This document shows, piece by piece, positions 7,350 through 17,316 of a stretch of DNA of 20,694 nt. Position numbers and translations under genes: made by a program. Source of the stretch: Gammaproteobacteria bacterium (GTDB lineage: Bacteria > Pseudomonadota > Gammaproteobacteria > UBA9214); NCBI GenBank assembly GCA_030635865.1, contig DAOVYA010000002.1, forward strand, positions 1 through 20,694, given 5' to 3'. The notes below the pieces were generated by a model. The model saw only the letters and a program-made list of their open reading frames with translations, ran no database searches and was not told the origin of the DNA. Numbering within the stretch: the first letter of the stretch is position 1; every line of letters starts with the position of its first letter.

Positions 7350-8504
7350 CTAGCGCCCGGTCATTTGCAGAACAACATCGGCTGCGACGTGATTGGCGTC
7401 ACGACGCAGGGCATCGTGAATCCTGCCGAATATCGAAGATAATTTTTCGGCACGTGCAGGATTTTCGATCAATTGCATAATCTCCCTGCCAAGTAACTCA
7501 GGCGAAACTTCGTCCTGGATAAGTTCTGGTACCAGCGCATCATCAGCCAGCAGGTTGGGTAGTGAATAATACTGCGTCTTTACCAGCAACCTGGCAAGCT
7601 GATAGGTAAGCGCAGACAGGCGATATGCCACCACCATCGGCCGCTTCAGCAACATACACTCGAGTGTTGCAGTCCCGGATGCCAGCAACACAACATTTGC
7701 AGCCGCCATGGCTTCAAGCGCCCGGCCGTTCAGTACCGTCACAGGCAGGTGCCCCCCCTGGCTTGAGAGCAAGTCTTCAAATACCTCCCGGCAGGCTTCA
7801 TTTGCCATCGCCGCAACAAACTGTATATCTACCCTGCGTTCACGGCACCAGGCCGCGGCCTGAAGAAAAGGCTGCGCCAGGCGCTTCAACTCACCGACCC
7901 GGCTACCAGGCATTAATGCAACCAGGGGGCCGTCATGATCGATACCAAGGTGTCGCCGCGCAGCCGTCCTGTCCACATCATCCGTTATGATATCTGCCAG
8001 CGGGTGACCGACAAATCGCGCGGGCACGTCCCTGCTTTTGTAAAATTTCTCTTCAAAAGGAAAAAGAGTCAGCATGCAATCCACACTTGCTGCAATCTTG
8101 CGCACCCGGTACCGACGCCAGGCCCAGACCGAAGGACTGACATAATGCAGGGTCCGGATTCCGGACTTCTTTAAATCCCGCTCCAGGGAAAGATTGAAAT
8201 CCGGGGCATCTATACCAATAAAGATGTCAGGTGGCGATGCCAGGAAATGACGGCGTAGATCACGCCGCATCGACAACAAACCCGGCAAGTGCCTGACCAC
8301 TTCAGCCAGGCCCATCACTGACAGCCGCTCCATGGGATAGAGGCTGAAACACCCCGCCTCGGTCATGCGCGGGCCGCCAATGCCTTCGAAAACCGTATCA
8401 GGCTGTCTCTCACGAATGGCCTTGATCAGACCGGCCCCGATGTTGTCGCCGGATGCTTCACCGGCAATTATACCAACATGAAGTGGGTGAGAGTTTTCAG
8501 CCAC
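7350..8504 (-). CDS. lpxB: Lipid-A-disaccharide synthase
   Basis: LpxB is a family GT19 glycosyltransferase acting at the inner face of the inner membrane. It joins UDP-2,3-diacylglucosamine to lipid X to form the lipid A disaccharide 1-phosphate. The 384 residues match E. coli (382). Landmarks are [18 protein letters not shown] near the N-terminus, [44 protein letters not shown], and [20 protein letters not shown] in the donor-binding domain. The start is GTG (8502-8504), the only usable start between an in-frame upstream TGA and the conserved N-terminus, and it has no Shine-Dalgarno. A 74-bp gap separates it from lpxA. Confidence 0.97.
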   Translation of the reverse strand: MAENSHPLHVGIIAGEASGDNIGAGLIKAIRERQPDTVFEGIGGPRMTEAGCFSLYPMERLSVMGLAEVVRHLPGLLSMRRDLRRHFLASPPDIFIGIDAPDFNLSLERDLKKSGIRTLHYVSPSVWAWRRYRVRKIAASVDCMLTLFPFEEKFYKSRDVPARFVGHPLADIITDDVDRTAARRHLGIDHDGPLVALMPGSRVGELKRLAQPFLQAAAWCRERRVDIQFVAAMANEACREVFEDLLSSQGGHLPVTVLNGRALEAMAAANVVLLASGTATLECMLLKRPMVVAYRLSALTYQLARLLVKTQYYSLPNLLADDALVPELIQDEVSPELLGREIMQLIENPARAEKLSSIFGRIHDALRRDANHVAADVVLQMTGR

Positions 8505-8578
8505 GCCAGGAAATGAACTGCAAGCTGATGATCATATGTTTGTTTGATTGTATTCCGGGACAGAAACTGGTTCATTCA

Positions 8579-9349
8579 CTACCTGACAATGCCGCGACTC
8601 TGCTGTTCCAGGAATTCAACAAGAATACCCACCTCGGCACAGGATTTCGCCTGTTCCCGCAATGCGGTCAATGCATCCTGCAGTGAAAGATTCTCACGGT
8701 AAAGTGTCCGGTAGGACTTGCGCAGGGCCTTTCGACTTTCTTCTGAAAAACCACGGCGCCGCAGGCCTTCCATATTCAACCCATGCGCCCGGGCAGGTGT
8801 CCCGCCAACGGTGACATAAGGCGGGACATCCTTGCTGATGCCGCTTCCAAATGCAGTCAGGGAGTGTGGCCCGATAGAGCAGAACTGGTGCACCAGGGTA
8901 AACCCGCCAAGAATCGCATAATCACCGACACTGACATGACCGGCCAGGGAAGCATTGTTTGCAAAAACTGTTTGATCGCCAATTTGGCAGTCATGTGCAA
9001 TATGCACATAGGCCATGATCCAGTTGTCATCTCCAAGCCGGGTAACTCCTTCACCCTGTACTGTTCCCCTGTTAATGGTGACAAACTCACGAATGGTATT
9101 TCGATCACCGATCTCGAGCCGGGTCTGCTCCCCGGCATATTTTTTGTCCTGGGGCTCATCACCAATGGAAGCAAACTGGAAGATCCTGTTTTGACAACCG
9201 ATGCTTGCAGGACCATTGATAACAACATGCGGCCCAATGTCTGTGCCTGCACCGATAGTCACATTCGCTTCGATCACACTATACGGCCCGACACTGACAT
9301 CCTCAGCAAGTTCTGCTGCCGGATCAATCACCGCGGTTGGATGGATCAA
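8579..9349 (-). CDS. lpxA: UDP-N-acetylglucosamine acyltransferase
   Basis: LpxA performs the first step of lipid A synthesis, moving a 3-hydroxyacyl chain from acyl carrier protein to the 3-OH of UDP-GlcNAc. It has 256 residues (E. coli 262, with a slightly longer N-terminus). The left-handed beta-helix hexapeptide repeats are obvious ([29 protein letters not shown]). The catalytic His is H119 in HIAHD, equal to E. coli H125. [20 protein letters not shown] and GLKRRGFS-like [11 protein letters not shown] are conserved. At the acyl-chain ruler position (E. coli G173) this protein has F167, suggesting a shorter acyl chain. The start is TTG (9347-9349), overlapping the fabZ stop in TTGA, a coupled junction. 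Confidence 0.97.
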   Translation of the reverse strand: MIHPTAVIDPAAELAEDVSVGPYSVIEANVTIGAGTDIGPHVVINGPASIGCQNRIFQFASIGDEPQDKKYAGEQTRLEIGDRNTIREFVTINRGTVQGEGVTRLGDDNWIMAYVHIAHDCQIGDQTVFANNASLAGHVSVGDYAILGGFTLVHQFCSIGPHSLTAFGSGISKDVPPYVTVGGTPARAHGLNMEGLRRRGFSEESRKALRKSYRTLYRENLSLQDALTALREQAKSCAEVGILVEFLEQQSRGIVR

Positions 9350-9798
9350 GTATCAATGTCCTGTTCAGTACACATGATTTGAGCCGTTGCAACGATCTTG
9401 CCGTCAACCTTGGCATCACAATCAAACACCCAGATACCGCGCTTTGAACGCAGCAGGGTTGCACGCAATACAAGCTGGTCACCCGGCTCAACCGGACGTT
9501 TGAAACGTGCCTTGTCCATCCCGACCAGGAAATACAGGCTTTCCCTTTTGGCACCGCGTTCAACTGTGCGAAATGCCAGCAAGCCGGTCGCCTGCGCCAT
9601 CGCCTCCAGGATCAACACGCCCGGCATAACCGGACGTTCGGGGAAATGCCCCTGGAAAAAAGGCTCGTTGTAAGTCACATTCTTGATGCCGACCAGTGAT
9701 TCACCCGCATGGAATTCAGTGACCCGATCAATCAACAGAAACGGATAACGATGCGGCAGATGCGCCATTATCTGGTTAATATCCATTTCTGTTTCCAT
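9346..9798 (-). CDS. fabZ: 3-hydroxyacyl-ACP dehydratase FabZ
   Basis: FabZ dehydrates 3-hydroxyacyl-ACP to trans-2-enoyl-ACP in fatty acid elongation, competing with LpxA and LpxD for 3-hydroxyacyl-ACP. The hot-dog fold motifs are clear: [13 protein letters not shown], then [20 protein letters not shown] with the catalytic His, and [13 protein letters not shown] with the catalytic Glu. [15 protein letters not shown] follows. I chose the ATG at 9796-9798 (150 residues, E. coli 151). A TTG four codons upstream (9808-9810) and an ATG four codons downstream (9784-9786, with GGA spaced ahead of it) are alternatives. The stop overlaps the lpxA TTG. Confidence 0.96.
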   Translation of the reverse strand: METEMDINQIMAHLPHRYPFLLIDRVTEFHAGESLVGIKNVTYNEPFFQGHFPERPVMPGVLILEAMAQATGLLAFRTVERGAKRESLYFLVGMDKARFKRPVEPGDQLVLRATLLRSKRGIWVFDCDAKVDGKIVATAQIMCTEQDIDT

Positions 9799-9831
9799 AT
9801 TCACACCCAATTATTGTCGTTCTGTTAATCC

Positions 9832-9852
9832 CCCTCTCCCCCCGGGAGAGGG
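9832..9852. repeat. Short GC-rich hairpin (CCCTCTCCC/GGGAGAGGG) between lpxD and fabZ
   Basis: A perfect 9-bp inverted repeat with a 3-bp loop occupies the gap between the lpxD stop and the fabZ start. The CCCTCTCCC/GGGAGAGGG core looks like a common dispersed intergenic repeat of Gammaproteobacteria, recognised from memory. It has no T-tract in the direction of transcription, so it is not a normal terminator. It may act as an RNA stability or processing hairpin in the long envelope transcript. Confidence 0.6.
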
Positions 9853-9895
9853 TTGGTTTTCACTGTAGTCAGCAGCGCCGTCAAAACAGGGACGA

Positions 9896-10936
9896 TTACC
9901 CGTTTTCCTGTTTCTTGCCACCGGCAAGCCGACGCTCCAGAGACTGGACCCTGCGCGCCAGTTTGTCCAATTGTCGCAGTCGGGCATAGTTCCTGTTCCA
10001 GGACACATTGTCCTGTGCAGGCACGCCTGATGAATACACACCAGGCTCGGTAATGGACCTGGCAACCAGCGACATCCCGGTAACCACCACATGATCGGCA
10101 ATTTCCAGGTGACCGACAATCCCGACACCACCACCGATCATGCAATATTTACCAATCGTGGCACTGCCTGATATTCCTGTACAACCCGCAATGGCTGTAT
10201 GTGCGCCGATATGAACATTATGCGCAACCTGTATCTGATTATCGAGCCTTACACCTTCTTCCAGCACCGTATCTTCCAACGCTCCGCGATCTATGGTGGT
10301 ATTTGATCCGATCTCAACATCATCACCAACCACGACACTACCTAACTGGGGGACGTTGACCCACTTTCCATCGTCATTCGCCAGCCCAAAACCATCGCCA
10401 CCTATCACGGCACCCGGATAGATATTCACCCGCATGCCGATGCTGACATCATGGCAAACAACCACGTTTGCATGCAGGTGGCTGTGTGCCCCGATTACAC
10501 TACCCGCCCCGACAAAGCAGCCACCATCCAGTTGCACGCCGGCATCAATTACAACACCACGCTCAATAATACAACCCGGGCCAATCCATGCACTGGCATC
10601 GACTTCGCAATCATCCTCAATAGCTGCACCAGGATGGACACCCTGTTTTAGCGAGGGTGCCGGCACAATCAGTGCGGCCGCACGTGCATAGGATACATAT
10701 GGATTGGATGAAGCAATAACAGCCGTCGGGCAGTCTGCGGAATTCTCCGGGCTTAATATCACTGCCGATGCCTGCGTCTTGTACAAATACTTTTTGTAAC
10801 CGGGATTGGACAAAAAGCTGATATCACCAGTGCCTGCGTTTTGCAGGGTGGCAACGGCAGTTATCTCGCAGTCAGGGTCGCCTTTTTGCAGTTCCCCGCC
10901 AACCTGTTCTGCCAACTTTCCAAGCGTCAGCACCAT
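9896..10936 (-). CDS. lpxD: UDP-3-O-(3-hydroxyacyl)glucosamine N-acyltransferase
   Basis: LpxD adds the second 3-hydroxyacyl chain, to the glucosamine nitrogen, in lipid A synthesis. The 346 residues compare with 341 in E. coli. An N-terminal uridine-binding domain (TLGKLAEQVGGEL, GDISFLSNPGYKKYL) leads into a left-handed beta-helix of hexapeptide repeats. H239 in QIQVAHNVHIG matches the catalytic H239 of E. coli. IYPGAVIGGDGFG, NTTIDRGALEDT and EPGVYSSGVPAQ are diagnostic. A C-terminal helix (LRQLDKLARRVQSLERRL) is probably the acyl-carrier-protein recognition helix. The ATG at 10934-10936 is preceded by GGGAG at good spacing. It lies between skp and fabZ as in E. coli. Confidence 0.97.
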   Translation of the reverse strand: MVLTLGKLAEQVGGELQKGDPDCEITAVATLQNAGTGDISFLSNPGYKKYLYKTQASAVILSPENSADCPTAVIASSNPYVSYARAAALIVPAPSLKQGVHPGAAIEDDCEVDASAWIGPGCIIERGVVIDAGVQLDGGCFVGAGSVIGAHSHLHANVVVCHDVSIGMRVNIYPGAVIGGDGFGLANDDGKWVNVPQLGSVVVGDDVEIGSNTTIDRGALEDTVLEEGVRLDNQIQVAHNVHIGAHTAIAGCTGISGSATIGKYCMIGGGVGIVGHLEIADHVVVTGMSLVARSITEPGVYSSGVPAQDNVSWNRNYARLRQLDKLARRVQSLERRLAGGKKQENG

Positions 10937-10975
10937 TCATGTAACTCCCGGGCTACACTGACTGCCATGACATGC

Positions 10976-11488
10976 TTATGATCCACCCAGTTCCTTCAGC
11001 ACGTTTTCGGTAATATCCACCTTGTCACTGTTATACATAACGCCCTGGGCAAGGATAAGGTCGAAGTTGTTTCTCTTCGCATACGCTTCAATTGCCTTGC
11101 CTATCTCGGTATTGACCTTTCTGAGTATTTCATTTCTTCTTATGTTGATATCATCGCGAAACTCGTCCTGGGCACGCTTGCCTTCCCGGCGCTTGCCAAG
11201 AATCGCCCGCTCCTTTTTAGAACGCTCTGCATCGCTCATGACTGCGCCATCGCGCGCAAGCGCCTCTTCCATGGCCTCGATTTCACGTTGCAAGGCAATA
11301 ATTTCCTTCTCCCTGCTTCCAAATTCCGCATCCATTTTCGTCTGGGCCGAGCGAATCTGCGGCGCAGACTCGCTAAGTTTTACAACATCTACAAAACCGA
11401 TCTTGAGCTCGGCGAACACACTACCGGAGTAACCCGAAAACACAGCAAACAGAACCACAAAAACAAAAGAAACATTAAACTTTTTCAC
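10976..11488 (-). CDS. skp: Periplasmic chaperone Skp (OmpH family)
   Basis: Skp is a trimeric periplasmic chaperone that holds unfolded outer-membrane proteins on the way to the BAM complex. It has a Lys-containing n-region, a hydrophobic stretch (FVFVVLFAVFSGYSG) and a likely cleavage after VFA, then the conserved LKIGFVDVVKLSESAPQ and a long charged coiled coil (about 50-130 of the precursor) forming the tentacles. I chose the GTG at 11486-11488 (170 residues): GGAG (11496-11499) is seven bases from it but only one base from the in-frame ATG at 11492-11494, which would add two residues. It lies 30 bp after the bamA stop, matching the functional partnership. Confidence 0.93.
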   Translation of the reverse strand: MKKFNVSFVFVVLFAVFSGYSGSVFAELKIGFVDVVKLSESAPQIRSAQTKMDAEFGSREKEIIALQREIEAMEEALARDGAVMSDAERSKKERAILGKRREGKRAQDEFRDDINIRRNEILRKVNTEIGKAIEAYAKRNNFDLILAQGVMYNSDKVDITENVLKELGGS

Positions 11489-11517
11489 AATCATTCTCCA
11501 TAAAGTTACCCGTAAAA

Positions 11518-13863
11518 TCAGAAAAAAGACCCTACACTGAATTGGAAATTCTGCACATCGTCGTTATCCTCATCATTCAGCGGAAGAGCAACACTTACCG
11601 ACAGCGGGCCGAGTGGCGAAACCCACAGACCTGACAGACCGACAGAATAGCGCAAATCACCGGCATCAAAGGCATTAAAATCTGTGAAAACGTTACCGAT
11701 ATCAAAAAAAGCACCCAGGCGCATGCCACTGGAATCATCCAGGAACGGTATCGGAAAGAACACTTCGGCACTAAATGTCGTCAGGAATGACCCGCCAAGC
11801 GGATCATTGTTGACCCTGGTTCTCGGACCGAGGGTATTATCCCTGAACCCACGCACCGAGCGTATGCCACCGGCGAAGAAGTTCTCAAAGAACGGCAACT
11901 CATCAAAATCGCCAAAACCGTCGCCGTAGCCCAGGCGCGCATTCAAGGCAAGCGTCAATTCCCGCGTCAGCGGAACAAACCGCTGTTGATTATAGTTGAT
12001 CTTGTAGTATTCCAGCCCGGAACCCGGGGCTGTAATTTCCAGCGAGAGACTCTGTTTGGCACCGGTATCTGCAAACAGCGCGCTGTTCCGCGAGTCGTGA
12101 CTCCAGCTGGCAGTTAACACGGCGCTATCAAAAGAGTCGCCGTGTTTTCCGATAAAAAACGCCACTTCAGTGCATGGCACGATATTATTGCCTGCCAGAC
12201 ACGCAGCGATTTCATCGTTAGGGATATTGCTCTCGAGATCCAGCCCCTGGTAACCGAGACTGAACCTGAACCGGTCAGTTTCATTGATCGGGATGCCGAA
12301 ATTCACATCCGCGCCACGCGTATCTGTACTGTAATCAGCAAGGTTGATCTCTGACGCATCAGTCTCTCGGAAGAAGGCACCAAAACCACGACTGACGCCG
12401 TCAACCGTCCAGTAAGGATTGGTATATGCAAAGCTGTAAATCGAGCTGAATTCGCTGTTGTTGAACGAGAAACTGACTCGCTTGCCACTTCCCAGGAAAT
12501 TGTTCTGGCTGACGCTCGCATTAAACAGCAGGCCGGACGACTGTGAAAAACCGAGACCGGCTGTCACACTGCCCGAGGATGTTTCCTTGACAGAGTAACT
12601 CACGTCAAGCTGATCAGTCGTTCCGGGGACCGCTTGTGTCTCCACGTTTACATCCTCAAAATACCCGAGTCGGCTGATACGGGCACGTGAGCGGTCGACC
12701 TTCTCGGCTGAAAACCAGCCACCCTCCATCTGGCGCAATTCCCTGCGCAATACCTCGTCACGCGTATTTGTGTTACCGGCAATGTTTATCCTGCGCACAT
12801 AGACCCTGTGTCCCGGGTCAACAAAGAAACCCAGTGCAACCTCGTGATTCTCATCATCCAGTTCCGGAACAGTATTCACGTTTGCAAATGCATACCCCTG
12901 GTTGCCAAGCAGGGAGCTGACCTTGTCTACCGCCCCGGTAACCCTTTTGCGCGAGAATACGTCGCCGGGGTTAATGTTAATAAGCGGAAATATCTCTTCC
13001 GCCGGAACAACGAGGTCGCCGGAAAGCGTCACGACCTTTATCTTGTACTGCTCATCCTCAACGATGTTTATCGTTATATAGATATCTTTCTTGTCCGGCG
13101 TAATGGAAACCTGCGTAGAACTGATCTGAAACTTGAGGTAACCACGATCAAGGTAATACGTGCGTAAAATCTCGAGATCGGCCGACAGCGTCTGTTTTGA
13201 GTACTGATCGCTCTTTGTGAATCTTGAAAAAAATGTAGGCGTCGTCAGGCTGAACTGGTCCAGCAACTCCTTGTCAGAAAATACATCGTTACCGATAATG
13301 TTGATTTGCTTGATCCGTGCGGCCCTGCCTTCCGAAATATCAATCAGGATCCCGACCCGGTTACGTTCCAGTGGCGTGACCGTAGTAGTGATCTTGACTG
13401 AATATTTACCACTGCTGAAATACTGCCGGCGCAGCTCCTGCTCTACTTTTTCGAGCAGGGAGCGATCAAACACCCGTCCCTCCGCCAAACCGATCTGCTC
13501 CAGACCATCCAGCAGAGCTTCACTATCCAGTTCCTGGTTTCCTTGAATCTCGATACTGCTGATTGCCGCACGCTCGGTAACATAAACAACAAGAATGTTC
13601 CCTTCCTGTTCCAGGTAGACATCGTTGAAAAAGCCGGTTTTAAACACGGCCTTGATAGCAGCCTCGCTGCCCGCCTCATCCATGGTCTGGCCAACCTTGA
13701 CTGGCAGATAATTAAAAACCGTGCCTGAAGTAATTCGTTGCAGGCCTTCCACACGAATATCTTCCACAACGAAAGGTTGAAATGCCTGAGCAGTGCCACA
13801 CAGCGCCAGGCCGGACAAGATCGTATACAACAGAAAACCGATTAACTTTTTATACAAACACAT
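11518..13863 (-). CDS. bamA: Outer membrane protein assembly factor BamA
   Basis: BamA is the essential core of the BAM machine that folds beta-barrel proteins into the outer membrane. The precursor has a signal peptide (cleavage probably after GTAQA), then the periplasmic POTRA region (first repeat FVVEDIRVEGLQRITSGTVF), then a C-terminal beta-barrel. The barrel loop motif VRGF is at about 670-673 in GGIRSVRGFRDN, and the final residue is Phe, as in the usual beta-signal. Length is 781 residues from the ATG at 13861-13863 (E. coli 810). A TTG three codons upstream, directly after the rseP stop, is an alternative. Neither start has a visible Shine-Dalgarno, so coupling to rseP is likely. The gene lies between rseP and skp, all sigma-E or envelope-stress partners in model organisms. 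Confidence 0.97.
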   Translation of the reverse strand: MCLYKKLIGFLLYTILSGLALCGTAQAFQPFVVEDIRVEGLQRITSGTVFNYLPVKVGQTMDEAGSEAAIKAVFKTGFFNDVYLEQEGNILVVYVTERAAISSIEIQGNQELDSEALLDGLEQIGLAEGRVFDRSLLEKVEQELRRQYFSSGKYSVKITTTVTPLERNRVGILIDISEGRAARIKQINIIGNDVFSDKELLDQFSLTTPTFFSRFTKSDQYSKQTLSADLEILRTYYLDRGYLKFQISSTQVSITPDKKDIYITINIVEDEQYKIKVVTLSGDLVVPAEEIFPLININPGDVFSRKRVTGAVDKVSSLLGNQGYAFANVNTVPELDDENHEVALGFFVDPGHRVYVRRINIAGNTNTRDEVLRRELRQMEGGWFSAEKVDRSRARISRLGYFEDVNVETQAVPGTTDQLDVSYSVKETSSGSVTAGLGFSQSSGLLFNASVSQNNFLGSGKRVSFSFNNSEFSSIYSFAYTNPYWTVDGVSRGFGAFFRETDASEINLADYSTDTRGADVNFGIPINETDRFRFSLGYQGLDLESNIPNDEIAACLAGNNIVPCTEVAFFIGKHGDSFDSAVLTASWSHDSRNSALFADTGAKQSLSLEITAPGSGLEYYKINYNQQRFVPLTRELTLALNARLGYGDGFGDFDELPFFENFFAGGIRSVRGFRDNTLGPRTRVNNDPLGGSFLTTFSAEVFFPIPFLDDSSGMRLGAFFDIGNVFTDFNAFDAGDLRYSVGLSGLWVSPLGPLSVSVALPLNDEDNDDVQNFQFSVGSFF

Positions 13864-13872
13864 TTTTGGCAA

Positions 13873-15237
13873 TCAATTTAAAAGTCGTGACAAATCATTA
13901 TAAAAAGCCAGCATCATCAGGCCCAGCAACAGCGTAATGCCAATTTTCTGGCCAATGAGTTGGGCAGCATCAGACATCGGGCTTCCCTTGAACAACTCAA
14001 CCAGGTAGAACATCAAATGCCCGCCATCCAGCACGGGAACAGGCAATAAATTCAATACGCCGAGACTGACACTGACGATGCCCAAAAAACCAAGAAAGGC
14101 CGCCAGGCCAGCTGCCGCTGACTGACCTGCATACCTGGCAATACTGAGGGGACCGCTGAGGTTCTCAACAGACGCCTTGCCCACAACCATTTTCCACAGG
14201 GTGCGGTAGGTTAAGCTGGTGATTTCAAATGTCTTTTCAAGGGCCGCAGGCACCGCTTCCAGCAGTCCGTAGCGCACAACGACGCGCATTGTAGCACGCT
14301 GTTCCTCGCCCGGGAGTCGCACATAAGCACCAATTCTTCCAATCGATTCGCCATCCTCGATAACAGGCTTGGGCGTGAGCACCGTTTCAATCTCGATTCC
14401 ATCACGCAGCAGCTGTAACTGAATCGCCTGCCCCGGTCGTGCACGCACATATTCAACCCACTGGCCCCAGTTTCGTACCGGCTCTCCGTCAGCGGTCAAA
14501 ACAAGATCCCCCGCCAGCAACCCGGCGCGGTCCCCGGCTCCACCTTCGACAATCCGGTCGAGCATTGCAGGGGGTTGCCAGGTATCCAGCCCGAAGTTTT
14601 CCAGGACACCGCCTTTGTCAAAAAGTTCATCAGGGGTATCCATGTGTACCTGCAGTGCACGGTCCTCACCCCCGGGGCCGCGCACAGTCACCTCGAATGT
14701 CCGCTCCCCGGCAAGGCCTGCATCCAGCAATGCCATTACAACACTCTCCCAGGTCGGTGTTGGGTTGTTCTGAACCGAAAGAATCTCGTCACCACTGATA
14801 AACCCTGCTTCAGCGGCATACGAGGCCGGTGCAACATCGCCTACAAGCGGGCGCAGGCCCGGCACCCCGGCTACAAACATCACCCAGTAGGCAAAAATTG
14901 CGAACAAAAAGTTAAACAGCGGTCCGGCAATAACCACCGCAGAACGTGTCCCGATAGACTGGCGGTTAAAAGCGCGGTGCTTTTCTTCCCCGGGGACATC
15001 CCCTTCCCGCTCGTCCAGCATCTTGACGTAACCACCCAGGGGAATAGCCGCAATAACCAGCTCTGTCCTGTCCTGGCCAAAGGTCTTCATCCACAGCGGC
15101 TTGCCAAAGCCGATGGAAAACCTTAATACCTTGATGCCGAGACGCCTTGCCACCCAGAAATGACCGAATTCATGCACGGTCACCAATACGCCGATCGCAA
15201 CAATAAAGGCCAGCACTGGCAGCAGCACTTCATTCAT
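13873..15237 (-). CDS. rseP: Site-2 protease RseP
   Basis: RseP is an inner-membrane zinc metalloprotease. It makes the second cut in the anti-sigma factor RseA, releasing sigma-E when outer-membrane proteins misfold, and clears leftover signal peptides. The 454 residues match E. coli (450). The zinc motif H22-E-F-G-H26 lies in the first membrane helix, and the second active-site motif is LDGGH (D404) in [18 protein letters not shown]. Two PDZ domains lie between them (around [17 protein letters not shown] and [19 protein letters not shown]). The ATG overlaps the dxr stop as ATGA, indicating translational coupling. Confidence 0.97.
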   Translation of the reverse strand: MNEVLLPVLAFIVAIGVLVTVHEFGHFWVARRLGIKVLRFSIGFGKPLWMKTFGQDRTELVIAAIPLGGYVKMLDEREGDVPGEEKHRAFNRQSIGTRSAVVIAGPLFNFLFAIFAYWVMFVAGVPGLRPLVGDVAPASYAAEAGFISGDEILSVQNNPTPTWESVVMALLDAGLAGERTFEVTVRGPGGEDRALQVHMDTPDELFDKGGVLENFGLDTWQPPAMLDRIVEGGAGDRAGLLAGDLVLTADGEPVRNWGQWVEYVRARPGQAIQLQLLRDGIEIETVLTPKPVIEDGESIGRIGAYVRLPGEEQRATMRVVVRYGLLEAVPAALEKTFEITSLTYRTLWKMVVGKASVENLSGPLSIARYAGQSAAAGLAAFLGFLGIVSVSLGVLNLLPVPVLDGGHLMFYLVELFKGSPMSDAAQLIGQKIGITLLLGLMMLAFYNDLSRLLN

Positions 15238-16451
15238 CGTGCCGCCACCTTCCCGCTGGAATGGATAAATTCAGTCGCCGCCGTTCGTGCCATAGCATCA
15301 TCATCCAGAATGGTTTCAAGTGAGTCCATCTCATGCACTGCACATTGGGCAAGTGTGTGCTCGATCGTCCTCGCAATTGAAGGAAATGAAATCTCCCTGC
15401 CGAGAAAGGACTCGACTGCCACCTCGTTGGCTGCATTCAGGATGGCAGGTGCCGTCCCGCCCAGCTGCCAGGCATGCATTGCAAGCCCCAGGCAGGGATA
15501 GCGTTCATGGTCCGGCGCCTCGAACTGCAGCTTGCCTGCGGCCATCAAGTCGAGACCTTCTGCCCCTGATTCAATCCGGTCAGGCCAGCCCAGGGCGTGA
15601 CTGATTGGTACGCGCATATCGGGGTTACCCATCTGGGCAAGCATCGAACCGTCGTTGTACTCAACCAGCGAGTGCACCAGGCTCTGCGGGTGCAGCACGA
15701 CTTTTATTTTTCCAATCGGCAAATCGAATAACCAGCCTGCCTCAATCAACTCCAGTCCCTTGTTCATCATTGTGGCTGAATCCACCGAAATCTTTCTCCC
15801 CATTTTCCAGTTGGGATGGTCACAGGCCTGCTCAGGTGTAACATTTTCCAGCTTGTCCAACGCCAGCGTCCTGAAAGGGCCTCCGGATGCCGTCAGCAGG
15901 ATTTGCCTGACACCACGCGGCGTAACACCGGCCTTATAATCATCCGGCAAACACTGAAAAATGGCGTTGTGCTCACTGTCAATTGGCAGCAATACAGCAT
16001 CGTTATCGCGCACCGCCTGCATAAACAGCGCGCCCGACATAACCAGCGCCTCTTTATTGGCCAGCAGCACCCGCTTGCCCTTGCGTGCCGCTTCCAGCGC
16101 CGGCAGAAGACCGGCCGCCCCGACAATAGCTGCCATTACCAGATCAGCTTCGGGCATACCGGCCACCTCGATCAACCCGTCCGTACCGGCAAGTACCTGG
16201 ACATCCGGCGCAACGGTTTTCAGTAGCTGCTGCAGGCGGGTAGCCGCGTCCGGGTCCGTCATTACCGCGTATTGTGGATGAAACTGTCTGCATTGCTCAG
16301 CCAGCACATCGACACTGGACCTGGCCGTAAGTGCAGTGACTGTGAAGCGATCCGGATGCCGCGCAATGACATCCAGCGTACTGGCACCGATAGAACCTGT
16401 TGAACCCAGAATGGTTATACCTGACAACGTGGCCGTACCCTGCGCTGACAT
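15234..16451 (-). CDS. dxr: 1-deoxy-D-xylulose 5-phosphate reductoisomerase
   Basis: Dxr (IspC) is the committed step of the MEP isoprenoid pathway, turning DXP into 2-C-methyl-D-erythritol 4-phosphate with NADPH. The isoprenoids made feed UppS in the same cluster. From the ATG at 16449-16451 the protein has 405 residues (E. coli 398). It shows the NADPH loop GSTGSIG (16-22), ANKEALVM, the metal-binding D158-S-E160 in [15 protein letters not shown], the flexible-loop TASGGPFR, and [10 protein letters not shown] with E234. A TTG three codons upstream (16458-16460) is a less likely start. The 3' end overlaps rseP by four bases. In E. coli the gene lies between frr and uppS; here it follows cdsA. 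Confidence 0.97.
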   Translation of the reverse strand: MSAQGTATLSGITILGSTGSIGASTLDVIARHPDRFTVTALTARSSVDVLAEQCRQFHPQYAVMTDPDAATRLQQLLKTVAPDVQVLAGTDGLIEVAGMPEADLVMAAIVGAAGLLPALEAARKGKRVLLANKEALVMSGALFMQAVRDNDAVLLPIDSEHNAIFQCLPDDYKAGVTPRGVRQILLTASGGPFRTLALDKLENVTPEQACDHPNWKMGRKISVDSATMMNKGLELIEAGWLFDLPIGKIKVVLHPQSLVHSLVEYNDGSMLAQMGNPDMRVPISHALGWPDRIESGAEGLDLMAAGKLQFEAPDHERYPCLGLAMHAWQLGGTAPAILNAANEVAVESFLGREISFPSIARTIEHTLAQCAVHEMDSLETILDDDAMARTAATEFIHSSGKVAAR

Positions 16452-16497
16452 CAGGAGCAACCCTTCAACAGTCCGGTTCTGTACACGGGCGTAATGT

Positions 16498-17316
16498 TCA
16501 CAGGTTTAACCACCGCAGTCCGACCAGGAACATGGGGGCAGCCGCAACCATGCTGTCTATGCGATCCAGGATACCGCCATGACCGGGGATGATGCTGCCA
16601 CTGTCCTTGATGCCACTCTGTCTTTTCATCAGGCTTTCGAGCAGGTCCCCGACCACGGAAAACATCATAGCCAGCAGGGATACCAGCATGAAAGCCAGCG
16701 GCCATTTGTATGAATGGCTGTAGAACCCTCCCGCCACCGCCGCAAAAACAAGGCTGGCCAGCAAACCGCCATAGACGCCCTCACGCGTCTTTCCCGGACT
16801 GACAATCGGTGCAAGCCTGGTACGGCCCCACTGCTTGCCGGCAAAGTAGGCACCACTGTCTGCCAGCCAGGTCATGACCAGCACGATCAGAACGAGCACC
16901 GGGCCGTTGTTGTCATTGCCATGAAGCACTACAAGCGCCACCCACGCAGGTACTATGACCAGTACGCCGGCAGCCATTTTCAGACTACTGGTCAACGGTG
17001 AAACGAGAGTCCCGATTTGCGGACGCGTCACCCAGTAAAGGACCCACAGCCACCAGGCGACTGCTGCTATCAGAATCGGGCCAAGGTACGTTTCCGGCCG
17101 CACCTGCCACAGTAGTCCGATCAACAGCAACACAACTGTTACATAGGCAAGTCTTGCAGTCATCCCATGTAACGGGACCAGGCGACTCCACTCCCAGAGC
17201 CCGGCAGCCAGTATCAGTCCAAGGATCAGTGCAAAAACATCCGTAGAGAGGTACAAGACACCGGTTACAACCAGGGGCACCATTACGGCGGCTGATATCA
17301 AGCGTGCCTTAAGCAC
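16498..17316 (-). CDS. cdsA: Phosphatidate cytidylyltransferase (CDP-diacylglycerol synthase)
   Basis: CdsA makes CDP-diacylglycerol from CTP and phosphatidic acid, the branch point of phospholipid synthesis. The 272-residue protein is mostly membrane helices. The family signature is complete near the C-terminus: [20 protein letters not shown] followed by ILDRID (about 229-254). [19 protein letters not shown] and [12 protein letters not shown] also match. The GTG start (17314-17316) gives the usual [13 protein letters not shown] N-terminus and lies inside the end of uppS, with an 8-base overlap, so translation should be coupled. Confidence 0.97.
   Translation of the reverse strand: MLKARLISAAVMVPLVVTGVLYLSTDVFALILGLILAAGLWEWSRLVPLHGMTARLAYVTVVLLLIGLLWQVRPETYLGPILIAAVAWWLWVLYWVTRPQIGTLVSPLTSSLKMAAGVLVIVPAWVALVVLHGNDNNGPVLVLIVLVMTWLADSGAYFAGKQWGRTRLAPIVSPGKTREGVYGGLLASLVFAAVAGGFYSHSYKWPLAFMLVSLLAMMFSVVGDLLESLMKRQSGIKDSGSIIPGHGGILDRIDSMVAAAPMFLVGLRWLNL

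Noticed and set aside
8783..9382. A 199-codon plus-strand open frame opposite lpxA.
   Set aside because: It is antisense to the catalytic core of LpxA, with unbiased composition and no domain; the minus-strand reading is fully explained by lpxA.
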